Below, in pieces: positions 61,313-64,000 of a DNA stretch of 64,000 bases; within the stretch, counting starts at the first letter, position 1; the number at the start of each line of letters is the position of its first letter. Below the pieces are notes generated by a model. It was not told the origin of the DNA. It made no database searches and saw only the letters and a program-made list of their open reading frames with translations. Where the stretch lies: assembly GCF_009193325.2 (NCBI RefSeq), contig NZ_CP059856.1, positions 5,146,001 to 5,210,000 of the forward strand. The letters are read 5' to 3'. The position numbers and the translations under genes are program-made. The DNA comes from Bacteroides zhangwenhongii. GTDB lineage: Bacteria; Bacteroidota; Bacteroidia; Bacteroidales; Bacteroidaceae.

Positions 61313-64000
61313 GTATGACCGGAATATTTTATATGAAAGAATAGAGCATATAAAATAGGTATAAACAATAACGTTATCAATGTACCGAACAACAATCCTC
61401 CCATAATGGAAGCCGCCAGAGAACCGAACATTGCATCCGGCAACAACGGAATCATACCCAGAATCGTAGTCAGCGAGGCCATCATCACCGGACGCAGACG
61501 GCTTTGCGCACTATCAATCAAAGCCGTAACCGGTTCTATCCCCTGACTGATCTGCAGTGTGATTTCATCCATCAGCACAATGCCATTCTTAATAATCATT
61601 CCAATCAGCCCCAAAGTTCCGACAATCGCTACAAAATTGAATGTTTTCCCGGTAAGCAGCATTACAGCCACTACACCGACAAAAACCAAAGGAATACAAC
61701 AAAATATGATGGTCGGCTTGCGATAATCCTTGAACAGCATAATCAATATGGCAATCATCAGAATGATGGCAAACGGAAAATTTTTGAACAAATATTGCAT
61801 GGATTTCGTGCTGGCATTCCTTTCTCCCTGCCATTGCAGCTTATATCCGTCCGGCAACGGGATTTGCTCTATTTGTTCCGCCACAGACTGGCGGGCTTTC
61901 TCCGTTTCTATTCCCGGAACGGGAGAACATTGCACCCGTTGGCTACGCTGTCCGTTGAAACGGGGAACCACCGGGTCTTCCCATCTCACATCAATCTTCT
62001 TACTTATCTGTTTCAACGGAGTAGTCCCCATCAGCGTTTCCACCAACTCTTCCTTTGACAGCGTACCTGTTTTCAACTTCATCATCATCTCCTGCGTCAA
62101 CAGGCCGTTCAGTGAGGGAAGAGACGAAAAGATTTGGGTATTATCAAGATTCTCAATCGGTCTGCCTTGTTCGTCCAGGCAACGAAGGTAAATATTATCC
62201 CGATGGATTCCTTCGTAGAATGAACCTATCGGAATCCCACTCGTAGCCGAAAGCAGGGAAAGACTCACATCATTACGACTCAGCCCGATAGCACGGGCGG
62301 TGGGCTGGTCGTACTCGATGGTCAGCACCGGTATCTGCGGTTCCCAGTCAGTGGTTATAAGATACACATCGGAACTTTGTTCCATAATACATCGGGCACT
62401 GTCCGCCAATTGATGCAGCACAGCAGGATCCGGGCCTGTAAACTGCGCCTCAATGGGATACTTTTTAAACATCAGGTTATAACGGTTCAACTTCACATAA
62501 GCGTCCGGATAATGCGCCGAGAGATATTGTTGAATTTCGGGCATATTATCCACCAGGTCTTCGGGAGAAGTGAAGTCGATAATCAGTTCACCATAGGACA
62601 GAGAGGGATTGGCTATATTACGTACCAGATTATAACGTCCGGGCGTTCCTCCTACGGAAGCCGTGACATGCGTAATCTCCGGACGGGTTTTCAAGTAAGC
62701 TTCAATCTCTTCCAGGTCGCTCGTGACACGCGTGAAATTAGTTCCTTCCGGCAATTTATACTCCATATAAAGTTGGTCGTACACCATATCCGGAAAAAAT
62801 CCCTGCCGCATAAAACGGTAGCTGAAAGCGGAAAGTACTACCAATACCAACATGGCAAAAACGAAACTCCAGCGATGTGACAGGCTGAATCTTAATAAGG
62901 AACGCAATACTGCATATATCTTCCCTTCGTAAACACGTTTTCCGGCATCTGTCTCTTTATCTGTAATTCCCGGATGCAAAATGCGGTCCGCCATCAAAGG
63001 CACATGCACCAAAGCAAGCACCCAACTCAGCAATAATGAAACAGCCAGCACTATAAACAGATCTCTTGTATAGACTCCGGCAGTATCGGGCGACATAAAG
63101 ATAGGGAGAAAAGCAATAATCGCAATCAGAGTAGCTCCGAGTAAGGGCATTGCGGTCTGTCGCCCGATAGCTGTCATTGCTTCCATCCGGCTTTTACCCG
63201 CCTTCAGATCCACCAAAATGCCGTCAATAATGACTATCGCGTTATCTACCAGCATCCCCATAGCGAGGATAAACGAAGCCAAAGAAACACGTTGCATCGT
63301 ACCATCCATAAAATACAGGAACAGGAAAGAGCCGAACACCGTCACTACCAGACTGATACCGATAATCATCCCGCTCTTAAATCCCATTGCTATCATCAGG
63401 ATGACAACCACAATGATGACGGATTCTATCAGATTGATAATAAATGTCCCTAATGAACCGGAAACACGTTCCGGTTGGTAGAACACCTTGTGACAATCGA
63501 CTCCTGTCGGAAGCCGTTCCGCCTTCAACTGCTCCAATTTACGCTCTACTCCTTTACCTACCTTGATAATATCCGCCCCCGAAGAAGCGGCGACCAGAAT
63601 TCCCATAGCTCGTTGCCGGTCGTAAAACAATTCATTGCGAGTGGGATTTTCATAATCTTTTTCGATGCGGGCTATATCACTCAGACGCAACTGGTCGTCA
63701 TCATGTCCCTGAATCAGCATACGTCCGATATCCTCCACCGTCTTAAACTTGTCACTGACCGTCACACGGATACGATTATCGCCATTATCATAATATCCGG
63801 TATAAGTAGTTTTATTCTGCCCGTTCAGCGTAGCAAGCACCTCCGCAGGTTTCACCCCCAGATTCGCCATGCGGTCTTGCAGCAGAGAGATATTGATACA
63901 CTCCGAACGCTCTCCATACAAATCCACCCGTTCCACTCCGTCGAGTTCGCTGACCTCCCGTTTGATAAGCTCCGCATAATCGGATAGTTCCCTATCCGAA
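61309..64000 (-). CDS. RND-family efflux permease, N-terminus cut by window edge
   Basis: At least 896 residues of an inner-membrane RND (AcrB/MdtB-type) transporter are visible. The frame is open to the edge without a stop, so the GTG at 63934-63936 is not the true start. Visible parts are the porter domain (LGVKPAEVLATLNGQNKTTY), membrane helix 4 with FILAMGMLVDNAIVIIDGIL, where the usual Asp-Asp pair reads Asp-Asn, a second porter domain, and the C-terminal helices with GLIGMIIKNGIVLMDEITL and ILGMIPLLPDAMFGSLAASI. The Asp-Asn form is common in Bacteroidetes RND pumps. Periplasmic adaptor and outer-membrane channel genes are probably upstream, outside the window. The substrate is unknown. 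Confidence 0.9.
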   Translation of the reverse strand, partial: SDRELSDYAELIKREVSELDGVERVDLYGERSECINISLLQDRMANLGVKPAEVLATLNGQNKTTYTGYYDNGDNRIRVTVSDKFKTVEDIGRMLIQGHDDDQLRLSDIARIEKDYENPTRNELFYDRQRAMGILVAASSGADIIKVGKGVERKLEQLKAERLPTGVDCHKVFYQPERVSGSLGTFIINLIESVIIVVVILMIAMGFKSGMIIGISLVVTVFGSFLFLYFMDGTMQRVSLASFILAMGMLVDNAIVIIDGILVDLKAGKSRMEAMTAIGRQTAMPLLGATLIAIIAFLPIFMSPDTAGVYTRDLFIVLAVSLLLSWVLALVHVPLMADRILHPGITDKETDAGKRVYEGKIYAVLRSLLRFSLSHRWSFVFAMLVLVVLSAFSYRFMRQGFFPDMVYDQLYMEYKLPEGTNFTRVTSDLEEIEAYLKTRPEITHVTASVGGTPGRYNLVRNIANPSLSYGELIIDFTSPEDLVDNMPEIQQYLSAHYPDAYVKLNRYNLMFKKYPIEAQFTGPDPAVLHQLADSARCIMEQSSDVYLITTDWEPQIPVLTIEYDQPTARAIGLSRNDVSLSLLSATSGIPIGSFYEGIHRDNIYLRCLDEQGRPIENLDNTQIFSSLPSLNGLLTQEMMMKLKTGTLSKEELVETLMGTTPLKQISKKIDVRWEDPVVPRFNGQRSQRVQCSPVPGIETEKARQSVAEQIEQIPLPDGYKLQWQGERNASTKSMQYLFKNFPFAIILMIAILIMLFKDYRKPTIIFCCIPLVFVGVVAVMLLTGKTFNFVAIVGTLGLIGMIIKNGIVLMDEITLQISQGIEPVTALIDSAQSRLRPVMMASLTTILGMIPLLPDAMFGSLAASIMGGLLFGTLITLLFIPILYALFFHIKYSGHT

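Noticed and set aside
63934..63936. GTG as true start of the RND permease
   Set aside because: The frame remains open to the window edge, and the residues before it (LSDYAELIKREVSELDG) match the RND porter domain. The start is outside the window.
1..64000. rRNA or tRNA genes
   Set aside because: No tRNA cloverleaf with a GGTTCGAATCC-type arm and no rRNA segment was seen in any intergenic stretch on either strand.

Overview
The window reads as a chromosomal segment of a gut Bacteroides, most like the B. thetaiotaomicron/ovatus group. The evidence is the promoter style (-7 TAnnTTTG, sometimes with a TTTG about 19-22 bp upstream), SusC/SusD and BtuG families, a mitochondrial-type aconitase in an operon with icd and gltA, methylmalonyl-CoA mutase, HU-like proteins with DUF4469 and a DUF4248 protein. 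The species is inferred from memory of family content and gene order, not from a search. No rRNA, tRNA, CRISPR array, insertion sequence or integrase was seen. Both ends cut a gene: citrate synthase on the left, an RND pump on the right.

Left part (1-26.6 kb), mostly core metabolism. An acnA-icd-gltA operon (minus) supplies 2-oxoglutarate. A UPF1-like helicase (plus) follows. Then comes the branched-chain amino acid operon ilvD-ilvB-ilvN-acyl-ACP thioesterase-ilvC (minus). It is preceded by a complete transcription attenuator: a consensus promoter, a 25-codon leader peptide rich in Ile/Val/Leu, an antiterminator and a terminator. Next are SlyD, a UPF0597/cysteine desulfidase-type enzyme, a surface lipoprotein with an outer-membrane barrel protein, a calycin-like lipoprotein, aroC, an M20 dipeptidase and topB. 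A short accessory patch holds an AAA-ATPase/nuclease gene, a truncated copy of its 5' end, a DUF985 cupin, an Rpn-type nuclease with 12-bp in-frame repeats, and an HU/DUF4469 protein.

Middle part (26.6-43.5 kb). A polysaccharide-utilisation-type locus (minus) has ECF sigma, FecR anti-sigma, an STN-bearing SusC, SusD and three surface lipoproteins. Two of these look like GH18 proteins whose catalytic motif is destroyed, so the locus seems built to capture a glycan and encodes no evident hydrolase. A strong terminator separates it from mutA-mutB, the cobalamin-dependent methylmalonyl-CoA mutase. A two-RCK transporter of the AspT/YidE type follows.

Right part (43.5-64 kb). A cytidylate kinase-like gene and a TonB-type barrel gene (minus) precede a cobamide uptake locus (plus). 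The locus comprises btuF, btuC, btuD, a cobalamin riboswitch with a terminator hairpin, btuB, btuG and two large surface lipoproteins. It lies 6 kb from the mutase genes that use the cofactor. A MATE exporter and a Crp/Fnr-type regulator follow, with two perfect inverted repeats over the MATE promoter. The window closes with two HU-like proteins, a DUF4248 protein and a convergent, truncated RND efflux permease.
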